Origin: M3007 sp038249605
GTDB taxonomy: Bacteria > Bacteroidota > Bacteroidia > Chitinophagales > Saprospiraceae
Direction: 5' to 3'
DNA: 15,908 nucleotides
NCBI GenBank assembly: GCA_038249605.1
Contig: JBBSDH010000084.1
Location: 1-15,908, forward strand
The number at the start of each line of letters is the position of its first letter. Within the stretch, counting starts at the first letter, position 1. Under the pieces are notes generated by a model. It was given only the letters and a program-made list of their open reading frames with translations, searched no databases and was not told the DNA's origin. The position numbers and the translations under genes are program-made. Shown here piece by piece: positions 1 through 7,178 of this stretch.

Positions 1-1035
1 CGGCAACCGGGTGGATGGCAACACGCACTTCACCACCGTTTTTTCAATGGCTACCATGAGTTCGCGTACGGCATGTTGTGCCTGTGAAACGGCCATGCCG
101 TACCCTGGAACGATGACCACCGAGTTGGCAGCTTCAAGCATCAGGTAAGCATCTCCTGCTTTTAGGGGTTTGATTTCACCAACCACTTCGGCAGACGATG
201 CGGTAACGGCTGCGCCAAAACCACCAAGGAATACATTGGCTACGGAACGGTTCATGGCCTTACACATGATGAGTGTAAGGATGATGCCGCTGGCGCCTAC
301 AAGCGCGCCAGCCACGATCAGCAGGTTGTTGTTGACCACAAAACCCGAAGCGCAGGCGGCCATACCGGAGTAACTGTTCAAAAGACAGATTACCACAGGC
401 ATATCGGCGCCCCCGATGGGGATAACCAACAAAACGCCGAGAACCATTGCAAGCACACAATAGATCGCAAAGTAGAGGTAAGCGTCTGCTGAGGCTACAT
501 CCATGGCAAACATAACACCGGCGCCCACGATGCCGAGCAAAACCGCAGAGGTAACGTATTGTTGGCCGTTGTACGAAATGGGTTTGCCGGAAATGAATTT
601 TTCTTCCAGTTTGGCCCAGGCTATAAACGAACCTGAGAAGGTAACAGAGCCGATGATGGCTGTTAGCCACAGGATCATACCGCCGAAAAAGGATTGGTGG
701 TCACCGTTGGCATCAAATTCGGCCCAGGCGACAAACAGGCTTGCCAAACCGCCAAAACCGTTCAGCAGACCCACCATCTGTGGCATGCCAGTCATGGGTG
801 TGCGGTAGGCAAACAATAGGCCAATGGTTGTGCCGACCACCATACCGATGCCGATGAATTGGTAACGAACCACTTCGGGGAACATGAGGGTAGCCACAAT
901 GGCGGCTCCCATGCCTACGCCGGAAATGATGTTGCCCCTTTGTGCAGATTCTGGGCTGCTCATCAGTTTAAAGCCGAGGATAAAAGTAACGGCCGAGAGG
1001 ATGTAAACCAGGTTGAGTAGAGATTCCAGTGCCAT
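1..1035 (-). CDS. pntB: NAD(P) transhydrogenase beta subunit PntB, N-terminal part, with apparent frameshift
   Basis: This is the membrane and NADP(H)-binding beta subunit of the proton-translocating transhydrogenase, which moves hydride between NADH and NADP+ using the proton gradient. Read from ATG at 1035, it gives 345 codons open to the window edge, about three quarters of the usual 460-470 residues. The start is supported by a TAATG overlap with the pntAB stop. Hydrophobic helices fill most of it, and family-typical stretches are visible, such as TPMTGMPQMVGLLNGFGGLA near residue 80 and VPGYGMAVSQAQ near 310. From codon 332 the frame stops matching the family: it reads TVVKCVLPSTRLP. With one more A in the A6 run (bases 39-44) it would read KNGGEVRVAIHPVA, the conserved start of the NADP(H)-binding domain. 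The gene is therefore either truly frameshifted or carries a homopolymer sequencing error. Identity is secure. Confidence 0.93.
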   Translation of the reverse strand, partial: MALESLLNLVYILSAVTFILGFKLMSSPESAQRGNIISGVGMGAAIVATLMFPEVVRYQFIGIGMVVGTTIGLLFAYRTPMTGMPQMVGLLNGFGGLASLFVAWAEFDANGDHQSFFGGMILWLTAIIGSVTFSGSFIAWAKLEEKFISGKPISYNGQQYVTSAVLLGIVGAGVMFAMDVASADAYLYFAIYCVLAMVLGVLLVIPIGGADMPVVICLLNSYSGMAACASGFVVNNNLLIVAGALVGASGIILTLIMCKAMNRSVANVFLGGFGAAVTASSAEVVGEIKPLKAGDAYLMLEAANSVVIVPGYGMAVSQAQHAVRELMVAIEKTVVKCVLPSTRLP

Positions 1036-1334
1036 TACTTATTTTCTTTTTTTTTCTTAAACATGTTGAGCATACGGTCGGTCACAAAATAGCCGCCGGC
1101 CACGTTGATCATGGCTAAAGCCACAGCAACGCCACCAAGGATGGCTGCAAAATTGTCGTCAGGACCTAGTCCGGCTGCAATGATGGCGCCCACCACGGTT
1201 ACGCCCGAAATGGCGTTCGACCCCGACATCAGCGGCGTGTGCAACAGTGATGGTACTTTTGAAATGATCTCGAAGCCGAGAAAAACGGCCAAAACAAGAA
1301 TTAAAAGCAGGAATATTAAAACGTTGGCTTCCAT
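1035..1334 (-). CDS. pntAB: NAD(P) transhydrogenase alpha-2 subunit (membrane part)
   Basis: This small integral membrane subunit supplies part of the proton channel between the soluble NAD(H) subunit and PntB. It has 99 residues from ATG 1334 (MEANVLIF...), with three hydrophobic helices at roughly 4-24, 40-57 and 63-85 and a lysine-rich cytoplasmic tail (KKKKENK). The central stretch (PLMSGSNAISGVTVVGAI) is the conserved segment of this family. A longer reading from TTG 1343 adds only three residues and is less likely. Its TAA stop shares one base with the pntB ATG, and it starts 34 bases after pntAA ends, so the three genes form one operon. The split alpha subunit (pntAA plus pntAB) is the arrangement known from Rhodospirillum, unlike the fused PntA of Escherichia coli. 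Confidence 0.93.
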   Translation of the reverse strand: MEANVLIFLLLILVLAVFLGFEIISKVPSLLHTPLMSGSNAISGVTVVGAIIAAGLGPDDNFAAILGGVAVALAMINVAGGYFVTDRMLNMFKKKKENK

Positions 1335-1368
1335 AAAAGGCAAGGCTGGGTTTTAAAAAGTGTGGTGC

Positions 1369-2484
1369 TTACAGTTCGCGGCGAACGGCGCCCTGGTGGG
1401 TGATTAGGCAACCTTGAATGATGTCATCTTCAAGGTCGAGTTTGAGCAGTTTGCCCTCTTTGTCCCAAAATTCTTCAATCAGGTTGTACAGGTTGGCGGA
1501 GTACATTTGAGAAGCGTGCACCGCGATACGGCCAGGCATGTTTTCCAGACCAAATACACGAACACCATTGATTTCAATTTCTTTGCCAAGTTCGGCGCCT
1601 TCCACGTTGCCGCCGGATTCGATGGCCAGATCAATTACGATGCTGCCGGGGCGCATGCCCTGAACCATATCGCGGGTGATGATGGTGGGTGCTTTGCGGC
1701 CGAAAACCTGCGCTGTGGTGATCACCACATCACTGATGGCGCATTGTTTGGCCATGCCTTCGCGCTGCTTTTGCAGTTGATCTTCGGTGAGCGCTTTGGC
1801 ATAGCCATCTTTGGTTTGTCCGGTTTCACCCAGATCGATTTCAAAAAAACGTGCGCCGAGCGACTTGACTTGTTCGGCAACGGTTGGGCGGGTGTCGAAG
1901 GCATCCACACGTGCACCAAGGCGTTTGGCTGTGGCGATCGCTTGCAAGCCTGCAACACCTACGCCTACAATGAACACACGAGCTGGATTGATGGTACCTG
2001 CCGGCGTGGTCATCATGGGCAGCACCCGGTCGGTGCGTTCTGCTGCAAGGGTCACGGCGGCGTACCCTGCCAAACTTGCCTGCGAGCTCAACGCGTCCAT
2101 TTTTTGTGCGCGTGTGGTGCGCGGAATCAGCTCCATGGAAATGGCGCTGGTACCTTGTGCGGCGAGCTGCGGCAGAAGCGGCTTTTCGTTGAATGGATCG
2201 AGGAAACTGATGTGGATGGCGCCAGGCTTGAGCAGGGAGACATCGTCGGAACCAGGTTTACGGAGGCGAAGCACGATGTCCGACTGCCCTATCAGGGCTT
2301 TGCGGTCGGAGCTGACACTGGCGCCTGCTTTTTCGTATTCGCTGTCGGTTACACGAATGCCTTCGCCCAGGCCTGATTCGATGGTGACGGTGGCGCCGAG
2401 TTTGACCATTCGGGCAACATCGTTGGGCACCACTACGGCGCGAAGCTCTCCCGGAGCTGTTTCTTTAGGAATGCCAATAAGCAT
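1369..2484 (-). CDS. pntAA: NAD(P) transhydrogenase alpha-1 subunit (soluble NAD(H)-binding domain I)
   Basis: This is the cytoplasmic NAD(H)-binding subunit of transhydrogenase, 371 residues and full length for the split form. It has the alanine dehydrogenase/PNT fold: an N-terminal domain beginning MLIGIPKETAPGE, the family signature PRTTRAQKMDALSSQ at 121-135 that contacts the NADP(H) domain, and a Rossmann fold with the dinucleotide loop GVGVAG at 174-179 followed by an acidic residue (DAFDTRP, 194-200) expected to bind the NAD ribose. The start at ATG 2484 fits the family N-terminus exactly. It is the first gene of the pntAA-pntAB-pntB operon. The 56 bases upstream contain a weak promoter-like TAACTTTC at 2516-2523 but no convincing -33 element, so cotranscription with the gene at 2541-3155 is also possible. 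Alanine dehydrogenase is excluded by the signature and by the two following membrane subunits. Confidence 0.96.
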   Translation of the reverse strand: MLIGIPKETAPGELRAVVVPNDVARMVKLGATVTIESGLGEGIRVTDSEYEKAGASVSSDRKALIGQSDIVLRLRKPGSDDVSLLKPGAIHISFLDPFNEKPLLPQLAAQGTSAISMELIPRTTRAQKMDALSSQASLAGYAAVTLAAERTDRVLPMMTTPAGTINPARVFIVGVGVAGLQAIATAKRLGARVDAFDTRPTVAEQVKSLGARFFEIDLGETGQTKDGYAKALTEDQLQKQREGMAKQCAISDVVITTAQVFGRKAPTIITRDMVQGMRPGSIVIDLAIESGGNVEGAELGKEIEINGVRVFGLENMPGRIAVHASQMYSANLYNLIEEFWDKEGKLLKLDLEDDIIQGCLITHQGAVRREL

Positions 2485-2540
2485 CGGGTGTGAATTTACA
2501 GGTAGAGGGCAAGGTGAAAGTTATTGTTGTGCATCGGGCA

Positions 2541-3155
2541 TTAACGCATTTTGGGCTGACGGCGTTTGCCGCCGGGCCTAAATCCGCCTTTTCCGCCATT
2601 CATGGCCATCATAGACGGGTTCATGTTCTGCTGCATTTGTTTGAGTTGTTTTTCCAGATCTTTGCTTTGTTCTTTGAGCGTGGGTTCGGTAATGTTGAGT
2701 TTTTTAAGATCGGCCATGTAGTTCATGGCGCTCTGCCGGTTGTTTTTAGATCCTGCGATCATAGCCAGCTGAAGAACTGCGGCACCGCGTTCGTTGTCGG
2801 AAGGCAGGCCGGCTCCGAGGGCTTTTTTCAGCCACATTTCACCGGTGGAAAGATCTTTCTTTTGCATGGCCAGGGCGCCGTGGGTCATAAAATACACGCC
2901 CTTGTAACCTACAAGCAAGAGTTTTGGGAAATAGGTAAGTTTGAGGCGTTGTTCTGCTTCATCGAAACGTGTTTGGCTAATCAGTTGGTTGGTCGACATG
3001 ATGGTGCCCAAAAGCAGGTATCCGATAAGCATGACCACACCAATAAGTAGGAACGGGAATCCGTACCAAAAGCCAAATGCAGCGCATAAGGCAGCTCCGC
3101 CGAGAATACCGCCCGCAATTAGGGCAAAACGCAAATAAACAGGAATGGTAAACAT
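2541..3155 (-). CDS. Hypothetical two-helix membrane protein with a basic Met/Gly-rich tail
   Basis: I do not recognise a named family. The 204-residue product has two adjacent hydrophobic helices at about 8-28 and 32-53, so it is probably an inner-membrane protein with a short N-terminus and a long soluble C-terminal part. Residues 60-150 resemble a helical repeat (TPR-like) region: FDEAEQRLKLTYF, ALAMQKKDLSTGEMWLKKAL and AAVLQLAMIAGS look like paired amphipathic helices. Residues 158-178 are rich in Glu, Lys and Gln and could form a short coiled coil. The last 25 residues are basic and rich in Met, Gly and Arg. The gene lies 56 bases upstream of pntAA in the same direction, but nothing in it indicates a role in transhydrogenase. 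A TACCTTTG promoter element sits about 36 bases before the ATG. Confidence 0.85.
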   Translation of the reverse strand: MFTIPVYLRFALIAGGILGGAALCAAFGFWYGFPFLLIGVVMLIGYLLLGTIMSTNQLISQTRFDEAEQRLKLTYFPKLLLVGYKGVYFMTHGALAMQKKDLSTGEMWLKKALGAGLPSDNERGAAVLQLAMIAGSKNNRQSAMNYMADLKKLNITEPTLKEQSKDLEKQLKQMQQNMNPSMMAMNGGKGGFRPGGKRRQPKMR

Positions 3156-3190
3156 GTGCTTTGTTGTTTAGCGGATCAAAATATCCGCCG

Positions 3191-3219
3191 CAAAGGTATG
3201 CATTGACCAGCAAAGACAA
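3191..3219 (-). promoter_or_regulatory. Probable Bacteroidota-type promoter for the 2541-3155 gene
   Basis: On the minus strand TACCTTTG at 3198-3191 matches the Bacteroidota -7 consensus TAnnTTTG exactly. A TTG at 3219-3217 lies 18 bases upstream, close to the expected 19-21 base spacing. Transcription would begin near 3185, leaving a leader of about 30 bases before the ATG at 3155. Confidence 0.5.
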
Positions 3220-3288
3220 GCATGACAGCCTGGTATGCCAAGCGCCAAATTACCGGCATTTTATCCGTCTTTTCAGCAAGGAGAACCC

Positions 3289-3342
3289 AAAAAAATTTTA
3301 ATCATCTGAAATTGGCCAATACTCGTATATGGAATGATTAAA
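3289..3342 (-). terminator. Possible intrinsic terminator after the 3351-3881 lipoprotein gene
   Basis: A perfect 9-base inverted repeat (TTTAATCAT at 3297-3305 and ATGATTAAA at 3334-3342) is separated by a 28-base loop. In minus-strand reading it is followed by one A and seven T residues (3295-3289). It begins 9 bases after the lipoprotein stop codon. The stem is AT-rich and the loop long, so it would be a weak terminator. The loop itself contains the palindrome TTGGCCAA. Confidence 0.45.
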
Positions 3343-3350
3343 CACAGCAA

Positions 3351-3881
3351 CTAATCCATGTTTTTTTGCCTGTGAATCATGAGTCCGTTTTCTGATCCAG
3401 GCGGAAACTCCAGGGTAACTTTTAAAGCATTTTGCCAGGGTTCAGTTTCAACCCTGAACTCATAATAAGGCGGATTGAAGTATAGCATCGTGCGGCCATC
3501 GCCAATTAGACTGAAATCACTGCGTCGGGCAAGGCATGTCGGATACTGATCGCTCGTAAAAATTTCAAGCGCTGCGCCCCTTCTTTTCACCATAAACGGC
3601 GCGGCTGTATTGCCTCTTCGAACAACCACTTTGTAAAGACCATCGCCTACGGCAAAATACCTTCTGTTCAGATTGGTTGTTTCGGCGTTGATCACCACGC
3701 CTTCTTCAAAGGGCCGGTTACACCAGTTGTTTTCCGCGTGCAAACCGGTTTCAGCGGTTTTGTTGCTGAAAACAAAAGCAGGCGTTTGGGTTGATGTATT
3801 TTCTATTCCCTGTTGCGGGTTATTGGTACACGAACCAATCAACCACACACACCAGGTAGCAACAATCAGTCTTAAATTCAT
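3351..3881 (-). CDS. Unrecognised lipoprotein translationally coupled to a TonB-dependent receptor
   Basis: This predicted lipoprotein of 176 residues has no family I can name. The start is ATG 3881, whose ATGA overlaps the receptor stop. A longer reading to 3971 would put 30 hydrophilic residues before the signal peptide and is rejected. The N-terminus MNLRLIVATWCVWLIGSC is a lipoprotein signal with the lipid-accepting cysteine at position 18. A Thr/Gln/Asn-rich linker to about residue 35 (NNPQQGIENTSTQTP) leads to a mainly beta domain with alternating hydrophobic residues, including RRYFAVGDGLYKVVVRRG and YYEFRVETEPWQNALKVTLEF. Two cysteines, in NNWCNRPF and YPTCLARRS, may form a disulfide. 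The overlap suggests a surface or periplasmic partner of the receptor. It is too short to be a SusD-type partner. Confidence 0.85.
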   Translation of the reverse strand: MNLRLIVATWCVWLIGSCTNNPQQGIENTSTQTPAFVFSNKTAETGLHAENNWCNRPFEEGVVINAETTNLNRRYFAVGDGLYKVVVRRGNTAAPFMVKRRGAALEIFTSDQYPTCLARRSDFSLIGDGRTMLYFNPPYYEFRVETEPWQNALKVTLEFPPGSENGLMIHRQKNMD

Positions 3882-6220
3882 ATTTTCCAGTCGAGTCGTA
3901 AAGTGTAATTTCTGGGGCCCTCCAACAGTGCAGGTCTGTAAGAATATGCCTGGTTGAGCAGGTTTCCACAAATACCGTTGATTTTAAGTTGTGGGGTGAT
4001 TTTGTAAGAGGCACGTACATCAAGCACCACAAATCCATTGTTGTGCTCTTCACGAAACCGCTTTACAGCAGCAAAGGATTCTTCTGATTCTACCTCAAAA
4101 ATGGCGTCGATGGCCTCCATAAAGCTGTTGTATTGAACCGAAACACCCACGGCAAAACGGCTGATGCTGTATTCACTGTCCCATTTCACCATGCTTCGGA
4201 AACGGTACTTCAACACATTGTAATCGGCAGAGGAGCTTCTGTTTTCTTCCGTTCCGAAATTTTTGTATCGCGGGTAAACGTAAGTATAGCCAGCAAGTAT
4301 GGCAAGGTTACCGCGACCTACAGGTCCCTGCCCGGTTATGGACGCTTCGTAGCCTTCAACACGGGTATCGCCGATGTTTTGAGATTGAAAAACGGCTTGA
4401 AAACCGATGGTTGGCGGAGGACCGGGGTTGACGATGATTTTAGACAACTCTTCCGACAAAACAAATTCCATCATGTTGGAATATTCCGAAACAAAACCCG
4501 TCAAATCGATAAAACCCATCCAGCGGCCAATTTTGATGCCTTGTTTGACGCCGATTTCCGCCGTCCATCCCGTTTCGGAAACCAAACTGGGGTTGGGTGC
4601 GACGAATTGGGTAGGAGAAAACTGGGTGCGGATAAATTTTTCGGCAATGGTAGGGTAGCGGTACCCTTGTCCCCACGAAGCCCTGATGTAGGTCGCCTTT
4701 GCTGCCTGGTAGTTTGCTCCCAAACGCAACACAGGTTTGCCTTCCTCTGTGATGCCATTGGGAATGGTATCAAAAACATTGTCGTCAAGCTGAATGATTT
4801 CAGGGCTACGCTGTATGTTTCGTTCGTAACGCAGCCCTCCAGACAAGTTGAGCTTGCGGAACACCTCATAATCGAACTGAACGTAGCCTGCATAGTTCTG
4901 GTTGTCGTATTTGGAATTGCTGTACAAGCTAGCATCCACGGTGGTATAATTGACCACTACGCCGGCGGTGGTTACAAGCCCGAAATCCATGGCACGCTGG
5001 AATTGGTATTCGCCATAGTACATCCGGCTGTCGTTCGACTGGTTTCCGGTGTTGTTGTTGGAAACATAGAAATAACGGCCGAGAAATTTGTGTTTGTTGC
5101 CACTGTGGTCGAAATACTGCACCATGGGGTCGATGCTGAAGCGAAAACGGCCGAGCGATTCCGATTCGGAGCCTTGGTTGGGTTGGTATGCTTGGTCGGT
5201 TTCGTTGCCCCAAATAAAAAAGCTGCCGCTGCGACCGAAGTTGAAAATGCTGTTCAGGCCAATGGTAAGTCTGTCGTTGACTCGGTATCGGAAGTTCGGT
5301 GTGAACCTCCCATAACGACTGAAGGTTTTTCGGTTGTAACTGTCGCGGTACAAGCCATATGCGCCGAAAGCCATGTCCAATTTGCCCATTTTGCGACGGT
5401 GGCTCAAACTGATGCCTGTTTCAATGGGGATTGCGATTTCGGAAGAATCGGCGCCCCACCATTTTTGCCTTTCGTCTTTTGGGTCGCCCCAAACCTGTGA
5501 AAACACAGCCGCTTCTGTTTCGGGTGTGTCGCCTGCAAATTTCGTGCGAATGTTCACGATGCCGTTCATGGCTGATGTACCGTACAACGAAGACGCCGCA
5601 CCTTTGAGGATTTCCACCTGATGGATGTTTTCGATGGGGTAGTCGTTCCAGTTGGGCAGGCCTGCATCTACTTGCAACGCAGGAATATCGTCGAGCAGCA
5701 TCAAAACCCTTGTTCCTGCACCGTAGGAAAACCCCGCCCCGCCCCGTATGCTCGCCTGACCATCGATGACGGTAAATCCGGGGATTTTGGTCAGCGATTC
5801 ATCCACGCTGGTGGAGTTGACGTTTTCCATGAGCTGCGGTTTGAGGATGTCCATTGAAACGGTCACTTCACCGAGGGGTTTTTCAAATTTTCCTGAGGTT
5901 ACGGTCGCTTGTTGGAGCAGGTTGTCGGCGCTGCCCAGACTGATGTTGACGGTAATGGTTTCGCCGGCGCTTACAGTCACCCATTGGCTGGTGCCTTCGT
6001 ACCCGGTGTAAGCGCATTGAAGGTTGTGCCTACCTGCCGCTACTTGAAGTTTGTAAAAACCTTCGGCGGTGGAGGATACGCCGTTGCTTCCGATCCTGAC
6101 GGTTACGCCTGGCAGGAAATCACGGGAGGCCGCATCAGTAATACGGCCCTGAATGACTGCATTTTGTGCAAACAGGCCTGTGCTAAAACAAACAAGCAAA
6201 AATTGTAGGTATAAACGCAT
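3878..6220 (-). CDS. TonB-dependent outer-membrane receptor with carboxypeptidase-regulatory-like N-terminal domain
   Basis: This is an outer-membrane beta-barrel importer of 780 residues, driven by TonB/ExbBD; the substrate is unknown. Residues 1-18 form a signal peptide ending GLFA|QN. Residues 21-95 form a carboxypeptidase-regulatory-like beta sandwich (VIQGRITDAASRDFLPGVTV), common in Bacteroidota receptors. The plug domain spans about 118-228 and shows ESLTKIPGFTVIDGQASIRG, the variable loop with LLDDIPALQVDAG, and EILKGAASSLYGTSAMNGIV. The rest is barrel, with the typical final strand (NYTLRLDWKI) ending at an aromatic-lysine-isoleucine terminus. Length fits a vitamin, siderophore or small-ligand receptor better than the ~1000-residue SusC glycan type, and no SusD gene follows. 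The glycosyltransferase stop lies 44 bases upstream; TACATTTA at 6251-6258 (minus) is a one-mismatch promoter element, so it may have its own promoter. Confidence 0.93.
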   Translation of the reverse strand: MRLYLQFLLVCFSTGLFAQNAVIQGRITDAASRDFLPGVTVRIGSNGVSSTAEGFYKLQVAAGRHNLQCAYTGYEGTSQWVTVSAGETITVNISLGSADNLLQQATVTSGKFEKPLGEVTVSMDILKPQLMENVNSTSVDESLTKIPGFTVIDGQASIRGGAGFSYGAGTRVLMLLDDIPALQVDAGLPNWNDYPIENIHQVEILKGAASSLYGTSAMNGIVNIRTKFAGDTPETEAAVFSQVWGDPKDERQKWWGADSSEIAIPIETGISLSHRRKMGKLDMAFGAYGLYRDSYNRKTFSRYGRFTPNFRYRVNDRLTIGLNSIFNFGRSGSFFIWGNETDQAYQPNQGSESESLGRFRFSIDPMVQYFDHSGNKHKFLGRYFYVSNNNTGNQSNDSRMYYGEYQFQRAMDFGLVTTAGVVVNYTTVDASLYSNSKYDNQNYAGYVQFDYEVFRKLNLSGGLRYERNIQRSPEIIQLDDNVFDTIPNGITEEGKPVLRLGANYQAAKATYIRASWGQGYRYPTIAEKFIRTQFSPTQFVAPNPSLVSETGWTAEIGVKQGIKIGRWMGFIDLTGFVSEYSNMMEFVLSEELSKIIVNPGPPPTIGFQAVFQSQNIGDTRVEGYEASITGQGPVGRGNLAILAGYTYVYPRYKNFGTEENRSSSADYNVLKYRFRSMVKWDSEYSISRFAVGVSVQYNSFMEAIDAIFEVESEESFAAVKRFREEHNNGFVVLDVRASYKITPQLKINGICGNLLNQAYSYRPALLEGPRNYTLRLDWKI

Positions 6221-6264
6221 AGTTTATCGTAAGGAAGTTAGGAACTGGCGTAAATGTAGCAGCA

Positions 6265-7047
6265 TTAATAGCTTTTTTTACCCAGGCGCATCAGGTAGTG
6301 TTTGATGGCTCTGAAAACAATTTTTACATGAGATCCCACAGTCGGCAGTAAACCGTAATGTATTTCCATGATTTTAAAGCGGTCGATCAGGCTTTGCTGG
6401 TGCTGTTGTTTCGACATGCCCCCCATCAGGTAATCGCTGATGATGATACCGGCGTACCGGTTTTCCTTGCTTTTTTTCAGAATTTCGATGCACCAGTCGA
6501 AATCTGCACAAAGATTGTCGGTGCGGTATTCTGGGGCAAGACTTCGCCGGGCAACAAACGATTGGTGCACTACAAGCATGCCGCCATGATAATCTTTCCA
6601 GTTGAGTTGTCGGGGTGCCCTTTTGGTGCTTAGTTCACTCATGCTACCAGCACTTTGCCGGTTTTCATCCACCAGTTGGGTTTCGCCGTACAACACCCCT
6701 GTTTCCGGCGTGACCAGCGCAGCGAGTTTTTCGAGGGTTTCAGGGGCGTGTAAGTGATCACCGGCATTGAGAAAAAGTACAAAATCACCTTTGGCCAGGC
6801 GCAGGCCTTTGTTCATGGCGTCATACAGGCCGTGGTCCTTTTCGGAAATCCAGCGCAGGTTGGGCATGGAAGTTTCCAGTTCGCGTATGAAGTCAATTGT
6901 ACCATCTTTGGAAGCGCCATCGATGATGAGGTATTCGCAGTTGTCAAACGTTTGCTGGCTGACACTTTCAGCAGTACCCGGAAGCAGTTTTTCACCATTG
7001 AAAACCACGGTAATGATGCTGAAAAGGGGATGTTTGCGGTTGGCCAT
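6265..7047 (-). CDS. Family 2 glycosyltransferase (GT-A fold)
   Basis: This enzyme should transfer a sugar from a nucleotide-sugar donor, probably to a lipid-linked or surface polysaccharide; donor and acceptor are unknown. From ATG 7047 it has 260 residues. A longer reading from TTG 7104 runs into the inverted repeat and adds residues not seen in the family. The GT2 N-terminus is PLFSIITVVFNGEKLL at 7-22, followed by EYLIIDGASKDGT (38-50) with the nucleotide-binding Asp. DHGLYDAMNKGLRLAKGD follows, then LFLNAGD at 91-97, where NAGD stands in for the DxD metal site, as in WcaA-like enzymes. There are no clear membrane helices, so it is probably cytoplasmic or membrane-associated. It stands alone rather than in a polysaccharide cluster; the receptor gene follows 44 bases downstream. 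Confidence 0.92.
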   Translation of the reverse strand: MANRKHPLFSIITVVFNGEKLLPGTAESVSQQTFDNCEYLIIDGASKDGTIDFIRELETSMPNLRWISEKDHGLYDAMNKGLRLAKGDFVLFLNAGDHLHAPETLEKLAALVTPETGVLYGETQLVDENRQSAGSMSELSTKRAPRQLNWKDYHGGMLVVHQSFVARRSLAPEYRTDNLCADFDWCIEILKKSKENRYAGIIISDYLMGGMSKQQHQQSLIDRFKIMEIHYGLLPTVGSHVKIVFRAIKHYLMRLGKKSY

Positions 7048-7092
7048 AAAGTTGGATGAAGAGGCGAAACTACGGTTTTTTAATCGACAGGT

Positions 7093-7160
7093 AATAGTCG
7101 ACAATCGACAGTTAACAGTCTGGTGGTGACGGCGACTGTGACTGTCGACTGTCGACTATT
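7093..7160. repeat. Intergenic inverted repeat made of GTCGAC-type units
   Basis: A 28-base left arm (7093-7120) and a 27-base right arm (7134-7160) are near-perfect reverse complements, differing by two substitutions and a one-base length change, around a 13-base loop (7121-7133). Both arms consist of short units: TCGACAG on the left (also at 7084-7090, just outside) and tandem CTGTCGA at 7142-7148 and 7149-7155 on the right. GTCGAC occurs at 7097-7102, 7144-7149 and 7151-7156. It lies between the divergent glycosyltransferase and LysE genes. It has no T-run typical of a plus- or minus-strand terminator, except that TATTTTTG follows on the plus side. It resembles dispersed palindromic repeats (REP-like) rather than an operator, but copy number cannot be seen here. 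Confidence 0.85.
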
Positions 7161-7164
7161 TTTG
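7157..7164 (+). promoter_or_regulatory. Possible -7 promoter element for the LysE gene
   Basis: TATTTTTG matches TAnnTTTG and overlaps the last four bases of the inverted repeat. There is no TTTG at the -33 position, which falls inside the right repeat arm, and the leader would be only about 8-10 bases. If real, a hairpin in the DNA would cover the upstream promoter half. Confidence 0.3.
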
Positions 7165-7178
7165 ACTAATTTTACCCC

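Noticed and set aside
1414..2376. 320-codon plus-strand open frame
   Set aside because: Antisense to pntAA, whose dinucleotide loop and signature motifs are intact. The antisense product looks like a codon-bias artefact.
3882..3971. Longer start for the lipoprotein after the receptor
   Set aside because: It would place 30 non-signal residues before a clear lipoprotein signal peptide. ATG 3881 with its ATGA overlap is better.
4133..5500. 455-codon plus-strand open frame
   Set aside because: It lies wholly antisense to the TonB-dependent receptor, whose minus-strand product has continuous family motifs. The antisense product has no recognisable domain.
7048..7104. Longer glycosyltransferase start at TTG 7104
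   Set aside because: The start would lie within the inverted repeat, the added residues are not glycosyltransferase-like, and ATG 7047 gives the normal family N-terminus.
7084..7160. CRISPR array or integrase attachment site at the TCGACAG units
   Set aside because: Units are only 7 bases, in opposite orientations, with no regular spacers, and there is no cas, integrase or tRNA gene nearby.
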